From positions 1 to 6,328 of the forward strand of contig CAJKNM010000088.1 in NCBI GenBank assembly GCA_905201285.1: 6,328 bases of DNA, given 5' to 3'. The notes under the pieces were generated by a model. That model had not been told where the DNA came from. It saw only the letters and a program-made list of their open reading frames with translations, and did not search any database. The DNA comes from an uncultured Eubacteriales bacterium (GTDB lineage Bacteria; Bacillota; Clostridia; Monoglobales; Monoglobaceae). Positions 1 through 6,055 of this stretch are shown piece after piece. A program made the translations under genes and the position numbers. Every line of letters begins with the position of its first letter. The stretch's first letter is position 1.

Positions 1-51
1 AGTTAATAGCACAAAAATTTACAGAAAAACTATTATTTATATAAATATCCC

Positions 52-79
52 TTGACAAATTTTTTTCTTATGATATAAT
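52..79 (+). promoter_or_regulatory. sigma-A promoter with extended -10 for the AbrB-like gene
   Basis: A perfect -35 box TTGACA (52-57) and a perfect -10 box TATAAT (74-79) are separated by 16 bases. A TG at 71-72, one base before the -10, makes it an extended -10 promoter. Transcription would start near 86, giving a leader of about 40 nt before the ATG at 126. This should be a strong housekeeping promoter. No operator-like dyad is obvious around it; the flanks are simply AT-rich. Confidence 0.88.
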
Positions 80-110
80 TATGTCGTAGAAGAGAATTTT
101 ATGTATTTTG

Positions 111-117
111 AAAGGGG
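111..117 (+). promoter_or_regulatory. ribosome binding site that fixes the AbrB-like start
   Basis: AAAGGGG lies 8 bases before the ATG at 126. The in-frame TTG at 108 sits upstream of this site and cannot be served by it, so translation should begin at 126 and not at 108. Confidence 0.8.
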
Positions 118-125
118 TATTTATT

Positions 126-377
126 ATGGGAATTAAATGTACTGGTATTGTTAGAAAGGTTGATGAGCTGGGTAGAATCGTGTTGCCTAAGGAGCTTCGC
201 GATACACTTAAAATCGAACATAAGGATCCTCTTGAAATCTATGTCGATGCTGACAACATTATACTTAGAAAGTATGAGCCGGCCTGCATTTTCTGCGGTA
301 ATGCCGAAAATGTAGTTGACTTTGGCGGAAAGAGAGTCTGCAAGGATTGTATTGCAAAGCTTAAAAACATAGATTGA
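126..377 (+). CDS. AbrB/SpoVT-family transition-state-type regulator with C-terminal Cys4 motif
   Basis: An 83-residue DNA-binding protein of the AbrB swapped-hairpin family. Residues 6-50 (TGIVRKVDELGRIVLPKELR, then LEIYVD and IILRKY) closely match the N-terminal domain of Bacillus AbrB, Abh and SpoVT. In those proteins a dimer of interlocked beta strands binds AT-rich promoters. Of the arginines I recall as DNA contacts in B. subtilis AbrB (8, 15, 23, 24), three are kept here as R10, R17 and R25; the fourth is Asp26. The AbrB C-terminal multimerisation domain is absent. In its place are C54xxC57 and C72xxC75, separated by 14 residues, which look like a small zinc-ribbon-like knuckle. The ATG at 126 is preferred over the in-frame TTG at 108 because AAAGGGG sits 8 bases upstream of it. 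The gene is monocistronic, with its own promoter and terminator. The family call is firm. The regulon cannot be read from the sequence, and a link to the neighbouring genes is not shown. Confidence 0.93.
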   Translation: MGIKCTGIVRKVDELGRIVLPKELRDTLKIEHKDPLEIYVDADNIILRKYEPACIFCGNAENVVDFGGKRVCKDCIAKLKNID

Positions 378-383
378 CATTAA

Positions 384-431
384 AAAACCGCTGTATTAAG
401 CAAATCTGCTTTATACAGCGGTTTTAATTTT
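384..431 (+). terminator. Rho-independent terminator after the AbrB-like gene
   Basis: A 19-base left arm (384-402) pairs with 407-425 around a 4-base loop, with a single T-T mismatch (397/412). The core ACCGCTGTAT/ATACAGCGGT is GC-containing, the right arm ends in TTTT and AATTTTA follows. The A-run on the left side means it could also stop minus-strand transcripts. It starts 7 bases after the TGA stop. Confidence 0.92.
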
Positions 432-461
432 AGTTGAATTAAAAATAATAAGTAAAACCTA

Positions 462-490
462 TTGACAGTTCATCTGATATGTGATACTAT
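462..490 (+). promoter_or_regulatory. sigma-A promoter for the PAQR/hemolysin III gene
   Basis: A perfect TTGACA (462-467) is followed after 17 bases by TACTAT (485-490), a 4/6 match to TATAAT. TG at 482-483 one base before it supplies an extended -10. GATACT (483-488, spacer 15) is a less likely alternative -10. The expected start near 497 gives a leader of about 30 nt. Confidence 0.78.
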
Positions 491-515
491 GTTATAAGAT
501 ATTAACAACTATTAT

Positions 516-522
516 GAGGTGG
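516..522 (+). promoter_or_regulatory. ribosome binding site for the PAQR/hemolysin III gene
   Basis: GAGGTGG lies 5 bases before the ATG at 528. The in-frame GTG at 519 overlaps this site and is therefore unlikely to be the start. Confidence 0.75.
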
Positions 523-527
523 TAAAA

Positions 528-1202
528 ATGAAGAGAACACGACTTGCTGACAGAAGCTTGCCAACCTATACAAGAGGCGAAGACATTTTCAATATGGTTT
601 CACACATTGTCGGCGGAGCAATCGGCATATGTGCGATAGTGCTGTGCAGTGTGTTTGCGGCAATCCACAAAAACGGATACGGTGTTGTATCAGGTGTGAT
701 TTTTGGGGTTACAATGCTTGTTTTATACACTATGTCAAGTATTTATCACGGACTTAAAGGCGAAGGAACGGCAAAGAGAGTTTTTCAGATAATCGACCAT
801 TGTTCAATTTTTATATTGATTGCCGGTACGTATACACCTATTGCACTTTGTGCAATAAGACAGTATAATGCGTTTGACGGCTGGCTTATATTCGGTATTG
901 TTTGGGCGATGGCGGCTCTGGGGATTACGCTTAATTCAATCGACCTGAAAAAATATAAGGTTTTTTCGATGATATGCTATCTTGTTATGGGTTGGTGTAT
1001 TATTTTCAGAATCAAAATGGTTATTGACATTTTGGGTATGACGGCATTTATGATGCTCCTTTTGGGCGGAATCGCCTATACAGTCGGCGCAGTGTTTTAT
1101 ATAGTCGGAAAAAAGAAGAAGTGGATGCACTCCGTTTTTCATATTTTCTGTGTTATCGGAAGCCTTCTGCACTTCTTTATGATTTTATTTTATGTAATAT
1201 AA
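528..1202 (+). CDS. trhA: PAQR/hemolysin III family seven-helix membrane protein (TrhA/YplQ type)
   Basis: A 224-residue integral membrane protein of the hemolysin III / PAQR family, part of the CREST hydrolase-like superfamily. About seven hydrophobic segments are visible (roughly 27-47, 53-72, 88-110, 118-136, 145-165, 170-192, 203-223). Family signatures are present in order: E18..N23..H26 before helix 1, SSIYH with H74 at the end of helix 2, D90-H91 at the start of helix 3, and H201-SVF-H205 before the last helix. H74, H201 and H205 match the three zinc-ligand histidines of the family, with D90 nearby. Known bacterial members are linked to membrane lipid homeostasis; the old name came from a Bacillus cereus protein, and haemolysis is not implied. 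ATG 528 is chosen because GAGGTGG lies just before it. The gene is transcribed alone and is convergent with the ATPase operon. Substrate and reaction are not known from the sequence. Confidence 0.92.
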   Translation: MKRTRLADRSLPTYTRGEDIFNMVSHIVGGAIGICAIVLCSVFAAIHKNGYGVVSGVIFGVTMLVLYTMSSIYHGLKGEGTAKRVFQIIDHCSIFILIAGTYTPIALCAIRQYNAFDGWLIFGIVWAMAALGITLNSIDLKKYKVFSMICYLVMGWCIIFRIKMVIDILGMTAFMMLLLGGIAYTVGAVFYIVGKKKKWMHSVFHIFCVIGSLLHFFMILFYVI

Positions 1203-1208
1203 GCGAAA

Positions 1209-1238
1209 ACCCGCGCTTGAACTTAGGCGCGGGTCTTT
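1209..1238. terminator. shared bidirectional terminator between convergent units
   Basis: ACCCGCGC (1209-1216) pairs perfectly with GCGCGGGT (1227-1234) across a 10-base loop. Plus-strand reading gives CTTTATTTATT after the stem, ending the PAQR gene. Minus-strand reading gives four Us and then CGC, a weaker stop for the ATPase operon. The stem lies 6 bases from each stop codon, so the two units share it. Confidence 0.85.
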
Positions 1239-1240
1239 AT

Positions 1241-1858
1241 TTATTCCGATTTTTGTTTCTGAGCTTTGATTACTTTAAGACGCGAGAATTCTTCACGTTC
1301 TTTTTCATCAAGTGCGTTTTGAATGTTTCTGGTTTCTTCCTCATAACGCGGAATCATAATATTCTTAAGTGCGTTTGCACGCTTCTGAGTTTTTTTGATG
1401 CTGTCCGCCAGACGATAAACCGAAGTTTCAATCTGAGCGAGTTGACGCGTCAGACGTTTCACCTTGACGAAGCAATCAACCGCCTCGTCAAGAGATGAGG
1501 TGGTGTTTTTCATTCCGTAATCCGGCTTTACCGGTTCATCCTCTAACAGAACAATAGGAATTTCAACACCCATAACGCTTCTGAATTTGATTTCAACGTT
1601 TTCTTCAACCTTAACCGCGTAACCGATTTTCTGCACGGTTTCGATGCCAATATCGATGTTTGCCTGTTCAAGTGCAGAATACGCATTGCGGAAGGTGGTC
1701 TCTATCTTAGATTGAAGCGCCTTAGCCACATCAATCAGGTTCATCATTTCACGAATTAAGATATTACGCTTTTTATCGAGAAGTTCATATCCGGTACGCG
1801 AAAGCGCCAGAGTGTTTTTCGCTATTATAAGATTACCTTTGGTTGGAACCATTGCCAT
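1241..1858 (-). CDS. ntpD: V/A-type ATPase subunit D (central rotor shaft)
   Basis: A 205-residue central-stalk subunit. With subunit F it forms the shaft that turns inside the A3B3 hexamer and couples it to the K ring. The N-terminal helix carries the family start VPTKGNL (4-10) and GYELLDKKR (23-31). The middle, about 65-125, is the short globular part. The long C-terminal helix has the strongly conserved stretch 155-198, including KKTQKRANALKNI and IPRYEEETRNI. The length is normal for the family (about 200-215). It is the last gene of the operon, 68 bases after B, with an inverted repeat in the gap, and it stops next to the shared terminator. ATG 1858 is preceded by GGAAGG (1876-1871), 12 bases away, which is somewhat far. 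The ATG at 1852 (Met3) is even farther, so 1858 is kept. Confidence 0.96.
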   Translation of the reverse strand: MAMVPTKGNLIIAKNTLALSRTGYELLDKKRNILIREMMNLIDVAKALQSKIETTFRNAYSALEQANIDIGIETVQKIGYAVKVEENVEIKFRSVMGVEIPIVLLEDEPVKPDYGMKNTTSSLDEAVDCFVKVKRLTRQLAQIETSVYRLADSIKKTQKRANALKNIMIPRYEEETRNIQNALDEKEREEFSRLKVIKAQKQKSE

Positions 1859-1881
1859 TTATACTCGCATCCTTCCGATAA

Positions 1882-1908
1882 AATCAATAAGCCGAACGGT
1901 TATTGATT
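1882..1908 (-). other. stem-loop in the B-D intergenic gap
   Basis: A 9-bp perfect stem (1882-1890 with 1900-1908) continues as CC/GG past one bulged base around a GTTC loop in the mRNA. It begins 18 bases after the B stop and is followed on the minus strand by TTTATC and the D ribosome binding site GGAAGG. The U-run is short and the stem AU-rich, so it is at most a partial terminator. It could equally act as a 3' stabiliser of the upstream message or as a processing site. Confidence 0.55.
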
Positions 1909-1926
1909 AATTAAATAGTGGGAATA

Positions 1927-3294
1927 CTAATATTTCTTTTCAAGAAGCTCGGGTGAGATTCTGTCAAGCTCTGACTTAGGCAGGATTCTGAGAAGCTCCC
2001 ACGCTATGTCGATAGTACGCTTAATGTCGCGGTTTTCACCCTTGCCCTGGCCGACAAAGCGTTTTTCAAATTCACGGCCGAATTTTATATAAAGCTTGTC
2101 GGTGTCTGAAAGCTCATCTTCACCGATAACTGATGCAAGCGCCCGGACATCCTGAACCTTTGCATAGGCCGAGAATACCTGATTGCTTACCTCGGGATGG
2201 TCGGCTGTCGTATAGCCTTCACCGATACCGTCTTTCATCAGACGCGACAGCGAAGGAAGAACCGATACCGGAGGATAGATGTTCTTTTGCGAAAGAGCGC
2301 GGTCAAGAACAATCTGACCTTCTGTGATATATCCGGTAAGGTCGGGTATCGGGTGAGTAATATCATCGTTCGGCATTGTCAGAATAGGTATCTGAGTAAC
2401 AGAACCCTTGCTTCCTTCAATCATACCGGCTCTCTCATAGAGAGAGGCGAGGTCGCTGTAGAGGTAGCCCGGATAACCCTTTCTTGAAGGAATTTCCTGC
2501 TTTGATGAAGAAATTTCACGAAGGGCTTCACAGTATGATGTAATATCCGTCAGAATGACAAGAACGTGCATATCACATTCAAAGGCGAGGTATTCGGCCG
2601 CTGTAAGGGCACATCTCGGTGTGAGTGTTCTCTCAACAACCGGGTCGGAGGATGTGTTGACAAAGATTACGCTTCGGCTTATCGCACCGGTTTCTTCAAA
2701 AGAAGAAATAAAGTAGTTAGCAACATCGTGTGATACACCCATCGCACCGAAAACAATAGCAAACTCCTGATCCTCGTCATCGGCAATCTTCGCCTGTGAC
2801 GCAATCTGAACGGCGATGTTATCGTGCGGCATACCGTTACCCGAGAAGATAGGAAGTTTCTGACCCTTGATAAGTGTGGTCAAGCCGTCTATTGCCGAAA
2901 GACCCGTCTGTATAAACGAACGCGGATATTCGCGCGCAACGGGGTTCATCGGCTTTCCGTTTATGTCCATAAGCTTGTTATAATAAACCGGGCCCTGACC
3001 GTCTATAGGACGGCCGATACCGTCAAAGGTTCTTCCTAATATCTCCTTTGAGAGCGGCATCATAAGAGGCTTTCCGGTAAGCTTTGTCGTAGTGTTGCTG
3101 AGCGAGATTCCGTTTGTTCCCTCAAATACCTGCACAACGGCAAATTCTTTATTAAGTTCGATTATACGACCCATTCTCTTTTCGCCTGAGTCGAGCGAAA
3201 TTTCAACGATTTCATCGAACGAGGCGTCTTTTATTCCTTCAAGAATAACCAGAGAACCGCTCAAATCGTTAAGTCCCATATATTGAGTTTTCAT
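1927..3294 (-). CDS. ntpB: V/A-type ATPase subunit B (regulatory nucleotide-binding subunit)
   Basis: A 455-residue non-catalytic subunit that alternates with A in the A3B3 head of the cytoplasmic V1/A1 sector. The N-terminal beta-barrel (about 8-75) is followed by the nucleotide-binding-fold domain. Family landmarks are GRTFDGIGRPIDG (87-99) and the degenerate P-loop replacement SGNGMPHDNIA (151-161), where catalytic subunits have GxxxxGKT. They continue with LTDITSYCEALREIS (248-262), GYPGYLYSDLASLYERAG (273-290) and PPVSVLPSLSR (341-351). R351 corresponds to the arginine finger that completes the catalytic site on A. The C-terminal helical domain spans about 370-455. The length fits the family (about 455-470). 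The ATG at 3294 has AAAGGAGA (3314-3307) upstream with a long spacing of 13 bases. B follows A by 36 bases, as in nearly all such operons. Confidence 0.98.
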   Translation of the reverse strand: MKTQYMGLNDLSGSLVILEGIKDASFDEIVEISLDSGEKRMGRIIELNKEFAVVQVFEGTNGISLSNTTTKLTGKPLMMPLSKEILGRTFDGIGRPIDGQGPVYYNKLMDINGKPMNPVAREYPRSFIQTGLSAIDGLTTLIKGQKLPIFSGNGMPHDNIAVQIASQAKIADDEDQEFAIVFGAMGVSHDVANYFISSFEETGAISRSVIFVNTSSDPVVERTLTPRCALTAAEYLAFECDMHVLVILTDITSYCEALREISSSKQEIPSRKGYPGYLYSDLASLYERAGMIEGSKGSVTQIPILTMPNDDITHPIPDLTGYITEGQIVLDRALSQKNIYPPVSVLPSLSRLMKDGIGEGYTTADHPEVSNQVFSAYAKVQDVRALASVIGEDELSDTDKLYIKFGREFEKRFVGQGKGENRDIKRTIDIAWELLRILPKSELDRISPELLEKKY

Positions 3295-3302
3295 AATAGG
3301 TA

Positions 3303-3339
3303 AAATTCTCCTTTCCGTACAGTATGGTTATCAGAATTT
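3303..3339 (-). other. A-B junction inverted repeat overlapping the B ribosome binding site
   Basis: AAATTCT on the mRNA (3339-3333, the last A codons and the first base of its stop) is complementary to AGAATTT (3309-3303). The latter starts inside the B Shine-Dalgarno AAAGGAGA (3314-3307). The stem is 7 bp, AU-rich, with a 23-base loop. Pairing would partly hide the B site until a ribosome finishing A opens it, a possible coupling device. It is weak and could be chance. Confidence 0.35.
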
Positions 3340-5085
3340 AAGCTCGTCAATCTTTTTGAGTATTGCGTCAAACTTTTCGGGTTTGTCGTTTTCAATATCA
3401 TATTTCATTTTAACTACTTCATCGAAAATGCCAGTCTTTTTAATCTGTGAAACGGGAATCGCTTCATCATTTACAAACTTTCGGCACTTATCATACAGGC
3501 TTAGGATAACCTTTACCATAAGGAACTGTTTATTCATCGGAACATAGGTATCGTTTATGTGATAAGCATTCTGCTGGAGGAAGCCGACGCGGATAACGCG
3601 GGCAATCTCAAGCGTAAGCTTCTGATCTTCGGGAAGAACATCGGCTCCGATAAGCTTAACTATTTCCATAAGCGAGCTTTCTTCACGCAGAATAGCCATA
3701 AGCTTGGCTCTTGCCTGAGGAAATTCCTTACTTACATGCTCCATATACCAGGGCGAAATACTGTCCGCGTATTCGCTGTAGCTTGTCAGCCAGTTGATAG
3801 CGGGATAGTGTCTTGCATAAGCAAGGCTTTTGTCAAGACCCCAGAAACAGCGGGTAAAACGCTTGGTGTTTTGGGTTACCGGCTCTGAAAAGTCACCGCC
3901 CTGTGGTGACACAGCGCCGATAAGCGTAACGCTTCCTTCGTTTCCGTTAAGCGTTTGAACGTATCCGGCTCTCTCATAGAATTCAGAAAGCCTTGACGGT
4001 AGATAAGCCGGGAAGCCTTCTTCGGCCGGCATTTCTTCGAGTCGGCCCGAGATTTCTCTCAGAGCCTCTGCCCATCTGGAGGTTGAGTCTGCCATTATAG
4101 CGACGTGATAACCCATATCGCGATAGTATTCAGCGATGGTTACGCCGGTATAAATAGAAGCCTCACGTGCGGCAACAGGCATATTTGACGTGTTTGCGAT
4201 AAGCAGGGTTCTGTTCATCAGCGGCTGACCCGATTTCGGGTCGGTCAAACCGGTGAAGTCCTGAAGTACCTGTGTCATTTCGTTTCCGCGCTCGCCGCAG
4301 CCGATGTAGATGATTATATCGGCATCAGACCACTTTGCGAGCTGATGCTGAGTCATTGTCTTACCTGTTCCGAAACCGCCGGGTATTGCGGCGGTGCCGC
4401 CCTTTGCCAGAGGAAAGAGAACGTCAATGATTCTCTGACCGGTGATAAGAGGAAGAGCGATAGGCTCTCTCTTTGCGATTGGGCGGGGGGTTCTGATAGG
4501 CCACTCTTGAACAAGTTTAATCTCGATTTCACTTCCGTCGGATTTTTTAACCTTAGCGAGAACATCCTTGCAGGTATAACTTCCGCTCTTTACGATTTCG
4601 GTGATAGTTCCCGTGACATCGGGCGGAACCATAATCTTATGCTTTATAATTGTCGTTTCGTCAGTCTGACCGATTATTGAACAGGGTTTAACTTCATCAC
4701 CGACGGCTGCGGTAATTTCAACATCCCACTTTTTGTCCATATCAACCGCATCGGGACGCAGACCTCTTGAAATAAACGCGCCCGATTCGTCTTTGATCGT
4801 ACGAAGCGGTCTTTCGATTCCGTCAAAGATGTTGCCTAAGAGTCCTGGCCCCAATGTTACGGACATAGAGGCACCGGCGGGCTCGACCGGTTCGCCGAGC
4901 TTTAAGCCCGACGTTTCTTCGTATACCTGTATAATTGTCGAATCACCGTGAACGGCTATAACCTCGCCGATAAGTCTTTCATCGCCGACGAATACCATTT
5001 CCTTCATCATAAACCAGGGCGCGTCCTTAACGGTTACTACAGGTCCGTTTATGCCGTAAATAACAGCTGTTTTTTTATTCAACAT
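3331..5085 (-). CDS. ntpA: V/A-type ATPase catalytic subunit A
   Basis: A 584-residue catalytic subunit that hydrolyses or makes ATP in the A3B3 head. The N-terminal barrel is at about 1-75. The A-specific 'non-homologous' bulge region, about 110-200, separates it from the nucleotide-binding domain and distinguishes A from B and from F-type beta. The Walker A P-loop is GGFGTGKT (236-243, Lys242). GCGERGNEM (262-270) holds the catalytic Glu265, equivalent to Enterococcus hirae Glu261. ADSTSRWAEALREISGRLEE (332-351) and FPAYLPSRLSEFYERAG (358-374) are canonical, and the helical C-terminus follows. The length is normal (about 580-600). The ATG at 5085 is chosen because AAAGGG (5096-5091) is 5 bases upstream; the in-frame GTG at 5091 overlaps that site. 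The gene starts 13 bases after the E stop, so the ribosome binding site lies in the gap right behind E. Confidence 0.98.
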   Translation of the reverse strand: MLNKKTAVIYGINGPVVTVKDAPWFMMKEMVFVGDERLIGEVIAVHGDSTIIQVYEETSGLKLGEPVEPAGASMSVTLGPGLLGNIFDGIERPLRTIKDESGAFISRGLRPDAVDMDKKWDVEITAAVGDEVKPCSIIGQTDETTIIKHKIMVPPDVTGTITEIVKSGSYTCKDVLAKVKKSDGSEIEIKLVQEWPIRTPRPIAKREPIALPLITGQRIIDVLFPLAKGGTAAIPGGFGTGKTMTQHQLAKWSDADIIIYIGCGERGNEMTQVLQDFTGLTDPKSGQPLMNRTLLIANTSNMPVAAREASIYTGVTIAEYYRDMGYHVAIMADSTSRWAEALREISGRLEEMPAEEGFPAYLPSRLSEFYERAGYVQTLNGNEGSVTLIGAVSPQGGDFSEPVTQNTKRFTRCFWGLDKSLAYARHYPAINWLTSYSEYADSISPWYMEHVSKEFPQARAKLMAILREESSLMEIVKLIGADVLPEDQKLTLEIARVIRVGFLQQNAYHINDTYVPMNKQFLMVKVILSLYDKCRKFVNDEAIPVSQIKKTGIFDEVVKMKYDIENDKPEKFDAILKKIDELKF

Positions 5086-5090
5086 AATCA

Positions 5091-5097
5091 CCCTTTC
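5091..5097 (-). promoter_or_regulatory. ribosome binding site that fixes the subunit A start
   Basis: GAAAGGG on the minus strand (5097-5091) ends 5 bases before ATG 5085. Since its last G is the first base of the in-frame GTG (5091-5089), that GTG cannot be the initiation codon for this site. It begins one base past the stop codon of E. Confidence 0.75.
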
Positions 5098-5098
5098 T

Positions 5099-5683
5099 TT
5101 AGTCTATAACAAGCTCGTTCGTGCCGCAGAAAATGTCTTTCTGCTCATCGAGCCTGCTTTTTAAGGTACAGTCGGCAAATATTCCGAGAGAGGTATTTTT
5201 AAGTGTAAAACCGCCTATTATACTGTCGGGAGCCGTTGTAATTTCAATATTTGAAACAGGACAGAGCTTTTTAATCAGCGCCGCGTCACATTCACGCGAA
5301 GCGCAAACTGTTGTGCCGCTTATAAACTCTTTGGCGGCGTCATTAAGCTCAGCCTTTAAATATTCTTCGTATTCGGGGGTTTTGGTGAACTCCTCAAGTT
5401 TTTTTGTTGCTTCTTCAAATATTTTTTCAGCCGCTTCGGCACGGTTGTGCCGAAGAAGTTTAGCCAGCTCGGCTTCACGGTTTGAAATAGCAAGACCTAT
5501 TTCGTGTTTAAGTCCGGCATGACAGTTTTCTATCTCACGCTTGAGCCTTGTATCGAGTTCGGCACTCTTTTTAGCAAGTATCTCTGCGCGTTCATCTTTA
5601 AGCTGTTTCTCTACATCATCTTTTTGCTTTTCTGCCTCTGAATAGAGAACGTTTGCAAAATTGGTCAAAGAATTTTCAGCCAT
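5099..5683 (-). CDS. ntpE: V/A-type ATPase subunit E (peripheral stalk)
   Basis: A 194-residue peripheral-stalk subunit that, with a G/H-type partner, holds the A3B3 head still against the rotating shaft. Residues about 1-100 form a long charged Lys/Glu/Ala-rich helix with heptad character. Residues about 105-194 form the globular head that docks on B. The family signature is SIIGGF (154-159) followed by IFADCTLKSRLDEQKDIF (168-185), close to the usual IxNTLxxRLE pattern. The length is typical (about 185-205). No G/H partner gene is visible in the window. ATG 5683 is preceded by AGAAAGG (5702-5696), with a rather long spacing of 12 bases. The gene lies 42 bases after F and 13 before A. A perfect 9-bp hairpin lies within codons 77-84. 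Confidence 0.93.
   Translation of the reverse strand: MAENSLTNFANVLYSEAEKQKDDVEKQLKDERAEILAKKSAELDTRLKREIENCHAGLKHEIGLAISNREAELAKLLRHNRAEAAEKIFEEATKKLEEFTKTPEYEEYLKAELNDAAKEFISGTTVCASRECDAALIKKLCPVSNIEITTAPDSIIGGFTLKNTSLGIFADCTLKSRLDEQKDIFCGTNELVID
5434..5455 (-). repeat. perfect 9-bp inverted repeat inside subunit E
   Basis: CTTCGGCAC (5434-5442) and GTGCCGAAG (5447-5455) are exact reverse complements separated by 4 bases. On the mRNA this is a GC-rich stem with an AACC loop. It covers residues 77-84 (LRHNRAE and the first base of A84), in the coiled-coil part ahead of the globular domain. No U-run follows, so it is not a terminator. Confidence 0.8.
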
Positions 5684-5725
5684 ATAATTTCACAGCCTTT
5701 CTGCTCACAAATTTGTAAAAATCTA

Positions 5726-6034
5726 TTATAACTTTACGCCGACAGCGTCTTTAACATAGCTTAAGATATAATCATCCGGACGCTGTGAACCGTGGCGGTC
5801 GGGAAGCTCTACGATAAGCGGAATCTTGTTATTGATTTTTTGTTCTGCCACATATTCGGGACAGAGATTAACAAGTTTTTCGGTAACAAGAAGAATCGCT
5901 ATATCAGTGTTTTCAAGTGCTTTGTCGAACGCCTTTCTGAAGTCGTTCTCTCCGTGAACGACTTCACCTTCGATTCCGGCAAGGCGCATACCCGTCTGTG
6001 TATCAATATTATCGCTGAGCAAGTAAAACTTCAT
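5726..6034 (-). CDS. ntpF: V/A-type ATPase subunit F (rotor shaft)
   Basis: A 102-residue small rotor subunit that binds D in the central shaft and has a Rossmann-like alpha/beta fold. The family start MKFYLLSDN (1-9), TGMRLAGIEG (14-23), DIAILLVTEKL (44-54) and IPLIVELPD (71-79) are all typical, as is the length (about 100-110). In Enterococcus hirae the equivalent gene is called ntpG. An in-frame GTG at 6046 would add four residues. I prefer ATG 6034, because the family normally begins at MKxYLISD. In addition, the near-identical leader before E contains the same GTG out of frame, so that triplet appears to belong to the leader. The upstream AGAAAGG (6055-6049) is 14 bases from the ATG, which is unusually far, so the start is less certain than the gene. 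F precedes E here. Confidence 0.93.
   Translation of the reverse strand: MKFYLLSDNIDTQTGMRLAGIEGEVVHGENDFRKAFDKALENTDIAILLVTEKLVNLCPEYVAEQKINNKIPLIVELPDRHGSQRPDDYILSYVKDAVGVKL
5938..5966 (-). repeat. perfect 11-bp inverted repeat inside subunit F
   Basis: TGAAGTCGTTC (5938-5948) and GAACGACTTCA (5956-5965, plus 5966) are exact reverse complements around a 7-base loop. On the mRNA they cover residues 23-33 (GEVVHGENDFR). This is the longest uninterrupted stem I found in the ATPase genes. No T-run follows on the coding strand, so it does not look like a terminator. Confidence 0.82.
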
Positions 6035-6055
6035 TCTAAATTCCACTGCCTTTCT

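Noticed and set aside
1..51. AT-rich left edge, considered for a gene end or upstream element
   Set aside because: No open frame, repeat or recognisable site can be supported in these bases.
99..380. 93-residue minus-strand reading frame opposite the AbrB-like gene
   Set aside because: It is antisense to a gene with a promoter, ribosome binding site and clear family match, and its translation resembles no family I know.
1443..1452. TGACGCGTCA perfect palindrome in D
   Set aside because: A single 10-base palindrome inside a coding region, far from any promoter, is expected by chance.
1121..1498. 125-residue plus-strand reading frame spanning the PAQR gene end and the D gene
   Set aside because: It crosses the shared terminator and is a shadow of two well-supported genes, with low-complexity Phe-rich content.
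2430..2446. CTCTCTC-ATA-GAGAGAG inverted repeat in B
   Set aside because: It encodes the conserved LYERAG motif, and a 3-base loop is tight, so protein constraint explains it.
2691..2708. TTTCTTC-AAAA-GAAGAAA stem in B
   Set aside because: It is a weak low-complexity stem of a kind common in such sequence.
4345..4680. Reading frames on both strands within subunit A
   Set aside because: They overlap the P-loop coding part of A in other frames and have no ribosome binding site or family features.
5121..5522. 133-residue Ser-rich plus-strand reading frame opposite subunit E
   Set aside because: Ser-rich composition is the expected antisense of Lys/Glu/Ala-rich coiled-coil codons.
5707..5716. 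ACAAATTTGT palindrome in the F-E gap
   Set aside because: It is short and AT-rich with no promoter nearby, and there is no second copy to suggest an operator.
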